A stretch of 64,000 nt of DNA from Roseomonas sp. (GCA_020249505.1 JADCFN010000062.1:1-64000); one strand, 5' to 3'. Positions 37,363 through 46,844 are shown, numbered from the stretch's first letter. A program made the numbers and translations. The notes: generated by a model from the letters alone, not told the origin.

Positions 37363-40300
37363 ATGAACGACATGGAACAAGACATCGCCGTCATGCGCGC
37401 CGAAGCCGCGCGCCTGGCTGCCGAAGCACATATTGACCTGACGGAACACGACGCCTGCGGTGTTGGCCTGGTAGCCGCGCTTGATGGCAAACCGCGGCGG
37501 GAAGTGTTGCAGGCCGGCATTGATGCTTTGCGTGCCGTTTGGCATCGTGGTGCCGTGGATGCAGATGGCAAGACCGGCGATGGTGCCGGCATTCATATCG
37601 AAATCCCGCAGGATTTCTTCGCCGCCGTGGTGGAACGCGGCGGCGATAGGCTCCGCCCCGGTCGCATCGCAGTCGGCCAGGTGTTTCTGCCGAAATCCGA
37701 TCTGGGCGCGCAGGAACGCTGCCGGCAGATTGTGGAAACCGAAATCCTCAATGCCGGCTATGCCATTTATGGCTGGCGGCAGGTGCCGATCAATGTCGCC
37801 TGCATAGGCGAAAAGGCCAATGCGACCCGGCCCGAGATCGAACAAATCCTGATCCATGACCCGGAACAGCGCGACATCGCAACCATCGAACGCGATATGT
37901 ATGTCATCCGCCGGCGGATCGAAAAACAAGCCATCGCTGCGCAGATTGCGGAGCTTTATCTATGCTCGCTCTCTGCCCGGTCCATCATCTATAAGGGCAT
38001 GTTCCTGGCGGAAGCGCTCACGGAATTCTACCCCGACTTGCTGGATGAGCGTTTCGTCAGCCGCTTCGCGATTTACCATCAGCGCTATTCCACCAATACC
38101 TTCCCGACCTGGCGTCTCGCGCAGCCTTTCCGGACGCTGGCGCATAATGGCGAAATCAATACGCTGCATGGCAATGTGAATTGGATGAAATCGCATGAAA
38201 CGCGACTTTCACATCCTTTGCTTGATCCCTTCATCGAAGATATCAAGCCTGTGGTGCAGGCGGGCGGGTCTGATACCGCGACGCTTGATAACGTGTTTGA
38301 ATTGCTCGTGCGTGCCGGGCGTGATGCGCCCATGGCCAAGGCGCTGCTCATTCCCGAAAGCCTGGGCAATAATGCCACCATGCCGCAGGCGCATCGTGAT
38401 CTGGTTCTTTACTGCAACGCCGTCATGGAACCCTGGGATGGCCCGGCGGCGATTTGTGCCACCGATGGGCGCTGGGTGGTGGCTGGGCTGGATCGCAATG
38501 GCTTGCGCCCTTTGCGCTACAGCGTCACTTCGGATGGCATGCTGATTGTGGGATCTGAGACCGGCATGGTGAAGCTGGCCGAAGACCGCATCATCCAAAA
38601 GGGCCGTGTTGGTCCCGGCCAATCCATCGGCGTTGATCTGGATGAGGGGCGGTTTTTCGAAGATACGGCGCTGAAGGATCTGATTTCAGGCCGCAAGCCC
38701 TTTGGCCAATGGACTGAACGCACCACGCGCATTGATGAGATTGTGAAGGCTGAAGCCGATGAACGCGCCAATCTGACCGGTGAGGATTTGCGTCGGCGTC
38801 AGCTTTCTGTCGGCTATACCTTGGAAGAATTGGAATCCATTCTGCACCCCATGGTGGAAGACGCCAATGAGGCGGTGGGGTCCATGGGTGATGACACGCC
38901 AATCGCGGTGCTGTCTGAACAATATCGCGGCCTGCATCACTATTTCCGCCAAGCCTTCAGCCAGGTGACCAATCCGCCGATTGATAGCTTGCGCGAAACC
39001 CGCGTGATGACGCTGAAGACCAGGCTCGGCAATCTCGGGAATATCCTGGATGAGGACCCGACCCAATGTGACATGCTGATGCTGGATAGCCCCGTACTGT
39101 CCAATGCCGAATTCGATGCCATGCGCGCCTACATGGGCACAACGGCCTGCGTGGTGGATTGCACCTTTCCGGTGGCGGAAGGTGAGGCGGGGTTGCGTCG
39201 CCACATTGAAAGTATCCGGCGCGAGGCTGAAGAAGGTGTGCGTTCCGGCTGCGCCCATGTGATCCTGACGGATGAAGCGCAATGTGCCGAACGCGCCGTG
39301 ATCCCGATGATTCTTTCAGTGGGCGCGGTGCAGACGCATTTGGTGAAGAATGGGCTGCGTACCTTCACATCGCTCAATGTCCGCGTCGCGGAATCGCTCG
39401 ATGTGCACTATGTCGCGGTGCTGATTGGTGCGGGTGCCACCACAGTCAATGCCTATCTGGCGCAGGAAAGCATCGCGGATCGGCATCGGCGCGGTCTGTT
39501 CGGCGCCATGTCTTTGCGCGAAGCCGTGGGACGCTACAAGAAGGCGGTGGATAAGGGCCTGCTCAAGGTCATGTCCAAGATGGGGATTGGCGTTTTGTCT
39601 TCCTATCGTGGTGGCATGAATTTCGAAGCCATTGGGCTTTCCCGCGCGCTGGTGGCGGAATTTTTCCCCGGCACGCCTTCGCGCATTTCCGGTATCGGTC
39701 TTTCCGGCATTGCGCGGCGTGTGCTTGCCTTGCACAGCAAGGCCTGGGCAGAAGGTGCGGTGACGTTGCCGATTGGCGGGCTGTACAAGCTGCGCCGCCG
39801 CGGGGAAGCGCATGCGTTTGACGGCACGCTGATCCACACGCTGCAAAGCGCGGTGGAGAGCGAAAGCTATCAGACCTTCAAGCGCTATTCCGATGCGGTG
39901 CGGCGCCTGCCGCCTGTCGCGCTGCGCGATTTGCTCGATTTCCGGCTGGAAGGCCGCACGCCGATTGCGCTGGAAGAAGTGGAAAGCATTACGGAAATCA
40001 GGAAGCGCCTGCTGGCACCAGGGATTTCGCTTGGCGCGCTAAGCCCCGAAGCGCATGAAACGCTTTCCATCGCCATGAACCGCATTGGCGCGCGCAGCGA
40101 TTCCGGCGAAGGCGGTGAAGACCCGGCACGTGCCAAGCCGCGCGCCAATGGCGATAACGCCAATTCCGCGATCAAGCAGATCGCCTCTGGCCGTTTTGGT
40201 GTGACCGCAGAATACCTCAACAATTGCCGAGAGATCGAAATCAAGGTCGCGCAGGGGGCGAAGCCCGGTGAGGGTGGGCAATTGCCCGGCTTCAAGGTGA

Positions 40301-41892
40301 CGGGGCTGATTGCGAAGCTCAGGCATTCCACGCCGGGCGTGATGCTGATCAGCCCGCCGCCGCATCACGACATCTATTCGATCGAAGATTTGGCGCAGCT
40401 GATTTATGATCTGAAGCAGATCAACCCGGATGCGACGGTGTGTGTGAAGCTTGTCAGCCGTTCGGGCATTGGCACCATTGCTGCCGGCGTCGCGAAGGCC
40501 AAGGCGGATGCGATTCTGATTTCCGGCCATTCGGGTGGTACCGGCGCTTCGCCGCAATCCTCCATCAAATATGCTGGCCTGCCCTGGGAAATGGGGCTGT
40601 CGGAAACGCATCAGGTTTTGTTGCTTAATCGGTTGCGCCACCGCGTAAAGCTGCGGACGGATGGTGGCATCAAGACCGGGCGCGATGTGGTGATTGCTGC
40701 CATGCTGGGCGCCGAGGAATTCGGCATTGGTACGGCATCGCTGGTGGCGATGGGCTGCATCATGGTGCGGCAATGCCATTCCAATACCTGCCCCGTTGGC
40801 GTCTGCACGCAGGACGAGGCGCTGCGCGCTAAATTCGCCGGTAGCCCTGAGAAGGTGATCAATCTTTTCTCCTTCGTCGCGGAAGAAGTACGGGAAATTC
40901 TGGCAAGCCTCGGCATGCGCAAGCTGACTGATGTGATCGGGCGCACCGATCTGCTGCAACAGGTCAGCCGCGGGTCTGAGGATTTGGATGACCTCGACCT
41001 CAATCCGCTGCTGGTGCAGGCCGATGCTGGCCCGCACGCATCCTACTGCACCTTGGAAGGCCGCAATGAGGTGCCGGAGACTTTGGATGCCGAAATGATT
41101 CGCGATGCGGATGCGCTGTTCCGCCATGGCGAAAAGATGCAGTTGCAATACAATATCCGCAACACGCATCGCGCCATCGGCACTAAGGTATCGTCGCGCA
41201 TCGTGCGGCAATTCGGCATGACAGGGCTGCAAGCCGGGCATTTGACCGTGCGGCTGCGCGGCAGTGCTGGCCAATCGCTTGGCGCTTTTGGTGTGCGTGG
41301 CTTGAAGCTGGAGGTTTTTGGCGATGCCAATGATTATGTTGGCAAGGGGCTTTCGGGTGCTTCCATTGTGGTGCGCCCCGCGCCTTCATCCAGCCTGATC
41401 TCTCAGGAGAATACCATCATCGGCAATACGGTGCTGTATGGCGCGACGGCTGGGGAGCTTTTCGCGGCCGGCCAGGCCGGTGAACGTTTCGCCGTGCGCA
41501 ATTCCGGCGCTATTGCCGTTGTGGAAGGCTGCGGCGCCAATGGGTGTGAATACATGACCGGTGGCACGGTGGTGATTCTGGGCGCGGTTGGAGATAATTT
41601 CGGCGCGGGTTTCACTGGTGGCCAGGCCTTCATCTATGATGCGGATGGCACTTTCGAAAAGCGCATCAATCCGGAAACCCTGCTCTGGTCGCGTCTTGCG
41701 CATCCGCATTGGGAAGATGCACTGCGTGATCTGATCGCGCGCCATGTCACTGAAACCGGCAGCCGTTTTGCCGCACGCCTATTGAATGAATGGGCGACGG
41801 AACGCGGGCGCTTCTGGCATGTGGTGCCAAAGGAATATGCGAAATATCTGCCGGTGCCGATGAGCGAAGTGCCTGCGATTGCGGCGGAGTAA
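37363..41892 (+). CDS. gltB: Glutamate synthase large subunit (second copy)
   Basis: Alpha subunit of 1509 residues. The nucleophile cysteine is in [10 protein letters not shown] (about Cys32), so the propeptide is longer than in the first copy. Synthase motifs [30 protein letters not shown] and HSGGTGASP are intact, as are the 3Fe-4S cysteines CIMVRQCHSNTC and the C-terminal GXGXG domain. ATG 37363 with GGAG upstream is chosen; GTG 37354 overlapping the gltD stop is possible. All catalytic residues that I can see are present, so both copies should be functional. Confidence 0.96.
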   Translation: MNDMEQDIAVMRAEAARLAAEAHIDLTEHDACGVGLVAALDGKPRREVLQAGIDALRAVWHRGAVDADGKTGDGAGIHIEIPQDFFAAVVERGGDRLRPGRIAVGQVFLPKSDLGAQERCRQIVETEILNAGYAIYGWRQVPINVACIGEKANATRPEIEQILIHDPEQRDIATIERDMYVIRRRIEKQAIAAQIAELYLCSLSARSIIYKGMFLAEALTEFYPDLLDERFVSRFAIYHQRYSTNTFPTWRLAQPFRTLAHNGEINTLHGNVNWMKSHETRLSHPLLDPFIEDIKPVVQAGGSDTATLDNVFELLVRAGRDAPMAKALLIPESLGNNATMPQAHRDLVLYCNAVMEPWDGPAAICATDGRWVVAGLDRNGLRPLRYSVTSDGMLIVGSETGMVKLAEDRIIQKGRVGPGQSIGVDLDEGRFFEDTALKDLISGRKPFGQWTERTTRIDEIVKAEADERANLTGEDLRRRQLSVGYTLEELESILHPMVEDANEAVGSMGDDTPIAVLSEQYRGLHHYFRQAFSQVTNPPIDSLRETRVMTLKTRLGNLGNILDEDPTQCDMLMLDSPVLSNAEFDAMRAYMGTTACVVDCTFPVAEGEAGLRRHIESIRREAEEGVRSGCAHVILTDEAQCAERAVIPMILSVGAVQTHLVKNGLRTFTSLNVRVAESLDVHYVAVLIGAGATTVNAYLAQESIADRHRRGLFGAMSLREAVGRYKKAVDKGLLKVMSKMGIGVLSSYRGGMNFEAIGLSRALVAEFFPGTPSRISGIGLSGIARRVLALHSKAWAEGAVTLPIGGLYKLRRRGEAHAFDGTLIHTLQSAVESESYQTFKRYSDAVRRLPPVALRDLLDFRLEGRTPIALEEVESITEIRKRLLAPGISLGALSPEAHETLSIAMNRIGARSDSGEGGEDPARAKPRANGDNANSAIKQIASGRFGVTAEYLNNCREIEIKVAQGAKPGEGGQLPGFKVTGLIAKLRHSTPGVMLISPPPHHDIYSIEDLAQLIYDLKQINPDATVCVKLVSRSGIGTIAAGVAKAKADAILISGHSGGTGASPQSSIKYAGLPWEMGLSETHQVLLLNRLRHRVKLRTDGGIKTGRDVVIAAMLGAEEFGIGTASLVAMGCIMVRQCHSNTCPVGVCTQDEALRAKFAGSPEKVINLFSFVAEEVREILASLGMRKLTDVIGRTDLLQQVSRGSEDLDDLDLNPLLVQADAGPHASYCTLEGRNEVPETLDAEMIRDADALFRHGEKMQLQYNIRNTHRAIGTKVSSRIVRQFGMTGLQAGHLTVRLRGSAGQSLGAFGVRGLKLEVFGDANDYVGKGLSGASIVVRPAPSSSLISQENTIIGNTVLYGATAGELFAAGQAGERFAVRNSGAIAVVEGCGANGCEYMTGGTVVILGAVGDNFGAGFTGGQAFIYDADGTFEKRINPETLLWSRLAHPHWEDALRDLIARHVTETGSRFAARLLNEWATERGRFWHVVPKEYAKYLPVPMSEVPAIAAE

Positions 41893-41932
41893 GGCCATCC
41901 AACAACTGCCAGCACGCTGAAAGGAATTGGGA

Positions 41933-42328
41933 ATGTCAATCGAACAGATGACCCATTATCAAAGCAAGCTCGCCTTTGAGATGGATTCCTGGGACCTGCA
42001 TGTCGCGCTCAGCGATCATGAGGCTCTGGTGGTCGTGGATGGCCGTTCCGAAGCGGCCTTTGCGAAGGAACATATCCCCGGCGCGATCAACCTGCCGCAT
42101 CGGGGCATTTCCACGCTCAGCACCGAAGCCCTGGACAAGTCGAAGACCTATATCTGCTATTGCGATGGCATTGGGTGCAATGGGTCAACCAAGACCGCGC
42201 TCAAATTGCTGACCCTGGGCTTCAAGGTGCGTGAATTGATCGGCGGCTTGGATTGGTGGAAGCGCGATGGCTATCAGACCGCGGGGCTTGAAGGCCAGGC
42301 CGGTACGCCGGTTGGGTGTGGCTGCTGA
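41933..42328 (+). CDS. Rhodanese-like sulfurtransferase
   Basis: A 131-residue single-domain rhodanese. The early LVVVDGRSEAAFAKEHIPGAINLPHR is the CDC25/rhodanese signature, and the active-site loop is YCDGIGCNGSTKTA, with the second cysteine the likely persulfide carrier. It ends GTPVGCGC, adding three more cysteines. AAGGAATTGGGA precedes the ATG, and the gene starts 40 bases after gltB, so it may be in the same transcript. Its sulfur acceptor is unknown; a role in repairing or supplying the glutamate synthase clusters is only speculation. Confidence 0.88.
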   Translation: MSIEQMTHYQSKLAFEMDSWDLHVALSDHEALVVVDGRSEAAFAKEHIPGAINLPHRGISTLSTEALDKSKTYICYCDGIGCNGSTKTALKLLTLGFKVRELIGGLDWWKRDGYQTAGLEGQAGTPVGCGC

Positions 42329-42369
42329 AAGCCATTCCCCAAGGCGCGCGGCCGATCTAGGCTCGTGCC

Positions 42370-43515
42370 ATGGGGCCCGATACTTGCCATGACATAGCCG
42401 ATCTGCGGGCAGCCGCGCGCCGGCGCTTGCCGCGCGGTCTGTTCGATTATGTTGATCGCGGCTGCGATGGCGATGCCGGCACTGCCCGCAACCGTGCTGC
42501 CTTTGAAGCCATCACCTTCGCGCCACGCGTGCTGCGCGGCGTCGCGCAGCGCAGCACGGCAACCACGCTATTCGGCCAAAACCTCACCATGCCGGCGGCG
42601 ATAGCGCCAATGAGCCCCGCCGGGCTGTTATGGCATGAAGGCGAAGGCAAGCTTGCCGCCGCCGCGCGGTCCTTTGGCATTCCCTATACACTGCCGACAG
42701 AATCCATGACGAGGCTGGAGGACATCAGCGCCATTATGGCGGGCAGCCCCTGGTGGTTTCAGCTTTATGTCTGGGCCGACAAGGCGGAAAGCCTGCGCCT
42801 TGTGGAGCAAGTCGCCAACGCCGGGGCCTCTGTGCTGCTGTTGACGGTGGATACCGCAGTCGCACCTCACCGCCCCTTCAATTATCGCAGCGGCTTCGCC
42901 ACGCCATTCAAGCCGGGCATCAGGAATATCGCCGACATGCTCACGCATCCGCGCTGGTTGCTGGGCACCATGGGGCGTTATGCGCTGACAACCGGCGTGC
43001 CGCGCATGCTGAACCATCCGGGCGCGCCGGGCGCGCTGATGGGGGGCGGGCCGCGCACCAGGCTCAATGGCGGCATTACCTGGGAAGATGTGACAGAGCT
43101 GCGGCGAATTTGGCCGGGAAAGCTGCTGGTGAAGGGCATCTTGCGCGCCGATGATGCACGCCGCGCCATTGAAGCCGGCGCTGATGGGGTGGTGGTGTCC
43201 AATCATGGCGCAAGGAATTTGGATGGTGCAACGCCTTCCATCACGGCGCTGCCACCGATTGCGGCCGAGATAGGCCAGCATGGCACCATCCTGCTGGATA
43301 GCGGCATCCGCCATGGCGCGGATATCGCGCGCGCCCTGGCGCTTGGCGCTGATGCGGTACTGCTGGGGCGTGCGGTTTTGTTTGGCGTGGCGGCTTATGG
43401 GCGGGCCGGTGCAGCGCGCGCCCTACAATTACTGCGGCATGAATTCGAAACCGCCATGGCGCTATTGCGCGCGACATCACCGCCTGACATAACCCGCGAT
43501 ATGGTACTGGGATAA
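42370..43515 (+). CDS. FMN-dependent alpha-hydroxy acid dehydrogenase
   Basis: A 381-residue member of the lactate dehydrogenase (cytochrome)/glycolate oxidase/mandelate dehydrogenase family. FMN-barrel motifs include PAAIAPMSPAGL, PWWFQLYVWADK, LLLTVDTAV and KLLVKGILRADDA. The catalytic histidine motif reads SNHGARNLD, where family members usually have SNHGGRQLD or SNHGGRNLD. An arginine follows in DSGIRHGADIARAL. Oxidises a 2-hydroxy acid such as lactate to the keto acid and passes electrons on to oxygen, a cytochrome or quinone; which one is not clear from sequence. Stands alone after the rhodanese gene. Confidence 0.9.
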   Translation: MGPDTCHDIADLRAAARRRLPRGLFDYVDRGCDGDAGTARNRAAFEAITFAPRVLRGVAQRSTATTLFGQNLTMPAAIAPMSPAGLLWHEGEGKLAAAARSFGIPYTLPTESMTRLEDISAIMAGSPWWFQLYVWADKAESLRLVEQVANAGASVLLLTVDTAVAPHRPFNYRSGFATPFKPGIRNIADMLTHPRWLLGTMGRYALTTGVPRMLNHPGAPGALMGGGPRTRLNGGITWEDVTELRRIWPGKLLVKGILRADDARRAIEAGADGVVVSNHGARNLDGATPSITALPPIAAEIGQHGTILLDSGIRHGADIARALALGADAVLLGRAVLFGVAAYGRAGAARALQLLRHEFETAMALLRATSPPDITRDMVLG

Positions 43516-43668
43516 GCCCGGCTACGCAGCGCGGCTGAAGACAAGAAAATTTTAGCACTGATCAAAAAACATATTGCCGATTCGCTGGGAATCATGCAAA
43601 CCATTGGGCTATATCTGAAAAATCTGAGGTAAATCGTCAAGGGGGGCTCGATCCTGTAGGGCGAGTAC

Positions 43669-44010
43669 ATGGGATCCATGAAGCTTGATTTTCGCGCCGA
43701 TGGGCGGCCCGTTCCAATTCTGGAAGTCGGCGACCTTGTGCGATTGACCCGCGCCGAGGCCGGGCCTTCGCCGACCGCGCACGCCGGAGAGTGGGGGAAG
43801 ATCCGTCGCATTACAGAACGAGGCGGCCTGGATATAGTGCTTGCAGGCTATTCCCGCCCACGCGGTGTGACGCTCGCCCTGGTCAGTGATTTTCCGCCAA
43901 CCAATGTGATCCCCTGTGACCACCGCGGTGTGGCGTTGGAATTGCCCAAATGGTCTAATTGGCGAAAGGGTGAAGCGAGCGGCTTCGGTTCCCGCAAGGA
44001 CAGGGGCTGA
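43669..44010 (+). CDS. Hypothetical protein
   Basis: A 113-residue basic protein that I do not recognise. The N-terminal half has an SH3/KOW-like flavour: VGDLVRLTRAE, then WGKIRRI, then LDIVLAGYS, suggesting a small beta-barrel. The C-terminus is charged. ATG 43669 or ATG 43678 could be the start. It is flanked upstream by a 153-base AT-richer gap and downstream by a strong hairpin, supporting an independent transcription unit. Confidence 0.55.
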   Translation: MGSMKLDFRADGRPVPILEVGDLVRLTRAEAGPSPTAHAGEWGKIRRITERGGLDIVLAGYSRPRGVTLALVSDFPPTNVIPCDHRGVALELPKWSNWRKGEASGFGSRKDRG

Positions 44011-44060
44011 ACAGGCCCATCAAGTTTTTGTGCAGCCGGCCCTAGGCTGAGGAGCGGCAG

Positions 44061-44079
44061 GGGGCCGGAAACCGGCCCC
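44061..44079. terminator. Hairpin between convergent genes
   Basis: A perfect 8-bp stem GGGGCCGG-AAA-CCGGCCCC lies between the plus-strand gene ending at 44010 and the minus-strand aminotransferase ending at 44090. No T run follows on either strand, so it may act in both directions with help from Rho. Confidence 0.5.
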
Positions 44080-44089
44080 GCCTAAATCG

Positions 44090-45421
44090 TCACGCCGCCA
44101 TGAGCGGCTTCCGGGAAGCGCAGAATTCCTCCACCGCCATAATGTAGCGCAACAACTCCGGTTCACCCACTGGCAGGCTGAGCGCCACCATGCCGCGACG
44201 TGCGATGTAAATGCCGGCCTTCATCATATCCAGGAAGAATAGCTCCCGCAGACCATCTTCCTGAGCGCTGGCGGTATAGGGGCGCAGGATCGGCCCCAGG
44301 CGGAAATGCGGCTGCACCATGCTGCCAATGCCGGTGAATTGCATGGCGACCTTGTGCTTGGCGCAAATGGCGTTCAGCGCATCGCGCAACCCATCGCCAC
44401 GCTTGCGCAAATCCTCTGCCGCCGTGTCATCAAAAATCTCGCCCATCGCCAGTGACCCGGCTGACATGGACAGCACGTTGTTATTGAAAGTGCCGGAATG
44501 CGTGAGCGCATTGGGCTTATGGGAGTCAAACACCGACATCACATCTGCGCGCCCACCAAAGGCACCGAAGGACATGCCGCCCGCAATATATTTACCAAGG
44601 GAGACAAGATCAGGCGTGATGCCATGCAGTTTTTGTAGGCCGCCTGCTGTATGGCGGCTGGTCATCACCTCATCGAAAATCAGCATCGCGCCGACTTCCC
44701 GCGTTGCTTCGCGCAGCCCCGCCAGAAAGTCGCGCGTGGCAGGAATGCAGCCGCCGCTACCCATCATGGGTTCCAGCAGCACAGCCGCCAGATCGGCGGC
44801 GTGTTCGCGGATCAGCGCCAGCGTGCCGGGCAGGTCGTTGTATTCGGCGAGTGTAACGGAAAACGGCGCATTCACCACACTGCCACCGGTGACGAAGCTC
44901 ATCACCCCGCCATGATAGCCGCCGCGGAAGGCGATGATCTTGCTGCGTCCCGTATGCGCACGCGCAGCGGCAAGGGCCATCAGATTCGCCTCGGTCCCGC
45001 TATTGGTGAAGCGCACCAATTCCAAGGCCGGGAAACGCGCGCAAAGAATGGCGGCGAGCTTCGCCTCATTCTCCCCGACTGCAGCCAGGCTGATGCCATT
45101 CTGGATTACCTGATGCAGCATGGCCTGAATGCGTGGATCGGAATGACCGAACAACCCCGCAGTATATTCGCCGCAGAGGTCGAGGTATTTGTTGCCGTCA
45201 ATATCTTCCAGATAGCAGCCCTGGCCGCTTTTCATCGCGGTTGGAAAGGGCGTGTAGAATAGCGTGGTACGCGTATTGCCGCCTGGCATGACAGTGCGGG
45301 CTTTCTCATGTGCGGTGGCGCTATTGGGGCGGGCGCGGGAATAATTCTCCCGCGCTTCGGCCAGCGCCGCCTCCAGATCCGAATTGCGCGGCGCGGTGGC
45401 TGAATCGAGTGGCGGTGTCAT
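44090..45421 (-). CDS. Glutamate-1-semialdehyde aminotransferase-like class III aminotransferase
   Basis: A 443-residue class III PLP enzyme. Cofactor aspartate LIFDEVMTSR and PLP lysine SLGKYIAGGMSFGAFGG are typical of the glutamate-1-semialdehyde aminomutase branch. N-terminal MPGGNTRTTLFYTPFP resembles catabolic members of that branch. Alphaproteobacteria make 5-aminolevulinate by the C4 (HemA) route, so this is probably a catabolic transaminase and not HemL; the substrate is unknown. ATG 45421 is chosen. The divergent GST gene starts only 160 bases away. Confidence 0.88.
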   Translation of the reverse strand: MTPPLDSATAPRNSDLEAALAEARENYSRARPNSATAHEKARTVMPGGNTRTTLFYTPFPTAMKSGQGCYLEDIDGNKYLDLCGEYTAGLFGHSDPRIQAMLHQVIQNGISLAAVGENEAKLAAILCARFPALELVRFTNSGTEANLMALAAARAHTGRSKIIAFRGGYHGGVMSFVTGGSVVNAPFSVTLAEYNDLPGTLALIREHAADLAAVLLEPMMGSGGCIPATRDFLAGLREATREVGAMLIFDEVMTSRHTAGGLQKLHGITPDLVSLGKYIAGGMSFGAFGGRADVMSVFDSHKPNALTHSGTFNNNVLSMSAGSLAMGEIFDDTAAEDLRKRGDGLRDALNAICAKHKVAMQFTGIGSMVQPHFRLGPILRPYTASAQEDGLRELFFLDMMKAGIYIARRGMVALSLPVGEPELLRYIMAVEEFCASRKPLMAA

Positions 45422-45581
45422 GCGCGTTCCTCTTTGTTTTTCTGAGGCGGGGACGGACCCCCTGGGGACCATGACGCCCATCCGCCTTGAAGCCTCATTT
45501 CATCATGTTTTCTGCCGTCATGCACCCCTCAATTATGGCCCTCGCTTTGCGCCGCTCGGCCGCGGGTGGCATAAGCACGCG

Positions 45582-46250
45582 GTGCGGATTCTCTATCACC
45601 TCCCCCTCTCCCCCTATTCGCGCAAGGTGCGCCTCGCCCTGGCGGAAAAGCGCATTCCCTTTGATCTTCGGGTCGAAAGGGTCTGGGAAAGGCGTGCGGA
45701 GTTCCTCACCATCAACCCCGCCTGCACCGTGCCTGTGCTGCAGGAAGAAAATGGCTTTTGCATCATCGATTCCTACGCCATTTGCGAATATCTGGATGAA
45801 GCCTATCCGGATATGCCGCTGCTGGGGCGGTCACTCGGCGAAAGGGCTGAAATCCGGCGCCTGGTGGCGTGGTTTGACGGGAAATTCCATTTTGAGGTCG
45901 GGCGGAACCTGCTGTTTGAAAAGCAGATGAAGCAATTGATGGGGCGCGGTAATCCGGATGCCGGGGCCATTCGCGCCGGCTATGCCAATTTGCGCCCGCA
46001 TCTGGATTACCTCGGCTGGCTGGCGGAAACCCGGCCCTGGCTGGGGGGGAATGTGCTCTCACTCGCGGATTTGGCGGCGGCGGCGCATCTTTCGGCGCTG
46101 GATTACCTGGGCGATGTGGATTGGGCGCTGAATGACGCGGCCAAGGATTGGTATGCGCGGGTGAAATCCCGGCCATCCTTCAGGCCGCTATTGCAGGACC
46201 GGATCAGTGGCCTGATCCCACCCGAACACTACGCCGATCTGGATTTTTGA
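45582..46250 (+). CDS. Glutathione S-transferase family protein
   Basis: A 222-residue GST. The N-terminal thioredoxin fold begins RILYHLPLSPYSRKVRLAL, with the catalytic-region serine/tyrosine in SPYSRK, and the cis-proline VPVLQEENGFCIIDSYAICEYL that binds the gamma-glutamyl group. The C-terminal helical domain follows (LSLADLAAAAHLSALDYLGD). The start is inferred: GTG 45582 fits the family N-terminus, while ATG 45471 would add 37 unrelated residues. Role probably detoxification or stress; substrate unknown. Confidence 0.87.
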   Translation: MRILYHLPLSPYSRKVRLALAEKRIPFDLRVERVWERRAEFLTINPACTVPVLQEENGFCIIDSYAICEYLDEAYPDMPLLGRSLGERAEIRRLVAWFDGKFHFEVGRNLLFEKQMKQLMGRGNPDAGAIRAGYANLRPHLDYLGWLAETRPWLGGNVLSLADLAAAAHLSALDYLGDVDWALNDAAKDWYARVKSRPSFRPLLQDRISGLIPPEHYADLDF

Positions 46251-46260
46251 CGCTTTTTGC

Positions 46261-46288
46261 TTGAATATAAGACGAAGCTAATTTATCT
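46261..46288 (+). promoter_or_regulatory. Sigma-70-like promoter before the membrane rhodanese gene
   Basis: TTGAAT (46261-46266), a 16-base spacer and TTATCT (46283-46288) stand out in an AT-rich patch 29 bases before the ATG. It is read by eye and not tested. Confidence 0.4.
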
Positions 46289-46316
46289 GGTGGTCGGTGC
46301 TTGCAGGAGTTCCGCC

Positions 46317-46844
46317 ATGACTGCCCAATCCATTTCTGCCCGTGAAGCGGCTGGCCTGATCGCCTCGGGCCAGGCCGTGCTGGTGGATATTCGCGAAGCC
46401 GACGAACGTGCGCGGAGCCATGTGCCGGGGTCTGCCCATGCGCCGGTTTCCCGGCTGGGGGCTGCCGCGCTTGGCATCGCGCCGGGGTCCACCGTGATTC
46501 TCCATTGCCAATCGGGCAGCCGCACGGCGCAGAATGCGGGCGCGCTTGCCGCCGCTGCGCCGGGCTGCCGCGTGTTGCTGGTGGAAGGCGGGATTGGCGC
46601 GCTGAGTGCCGCCGGTGTGAAGCTTGCGGAAGATAAGCGCGCGCCGCTTCCCATCATGCGGCAGGTGCAGATCACCGCCGGCAGCTTGGTTTTACTGGGC
46701 GCTGTGCTGGGCGCCCTGGTGGACCCGCGCTTTCACGCGCTTTCCGCTTTTGTCGGTGCGGGCCTGGTTTTCGCCGGCATCATGGGGCTTTGCCCCATGG
46801 CGAATTTCCTGGCGCTGATGCCGTGGAATCGGCGCGCGGCTTAG
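46317..46844 (+). CDS. Rhodanese-DUF2892 membrane protein (YgaP-like)
   Basis: A 175-residue fusion of an N-terminal rhodanese domain (about 1-105; AVLVDIREADERARSHVPGS and active-site HCQSGSRTAQ with the catalytic cysteine) and a C-terminal DUF2892 pair of membrane helices ending LCPMANFLALMPWNRRAA. E. coli YgaP has this architecture and is a membrane-bound sulfurtransferase. CAGGAG lies seven bases before the ATG. Its stop overlaps the stop of the convergent Bug gene (shared TTAG). Likely role in sulfide or persulfide handling. Confidence 0.9.
   Translation: MTAQSISAREAAGLIASGQAVLVDIREADERARSHVPGSAHAPVSRLGAAALGIAPGSTVILHCQSGSRTAQNAGALAAAAPGCRVLLVEGGIGALSAAGVKLAEDKRAPLPIMRQVQITAGSLVLLGAVLGALVDPRFHALSAFVGAGLVFAGIMGLCPMANFLALMPWNRRAA

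Noticed and set aside
44090-45421. hemL assignment for the GSA-like aminotransferase
   Set aside because: Alphaproteobacteria use the C4 route to 5-aminolevulinate, and no hemA-type glutamyl-tRNA reductase is nearby; a catabolic role is more likely.
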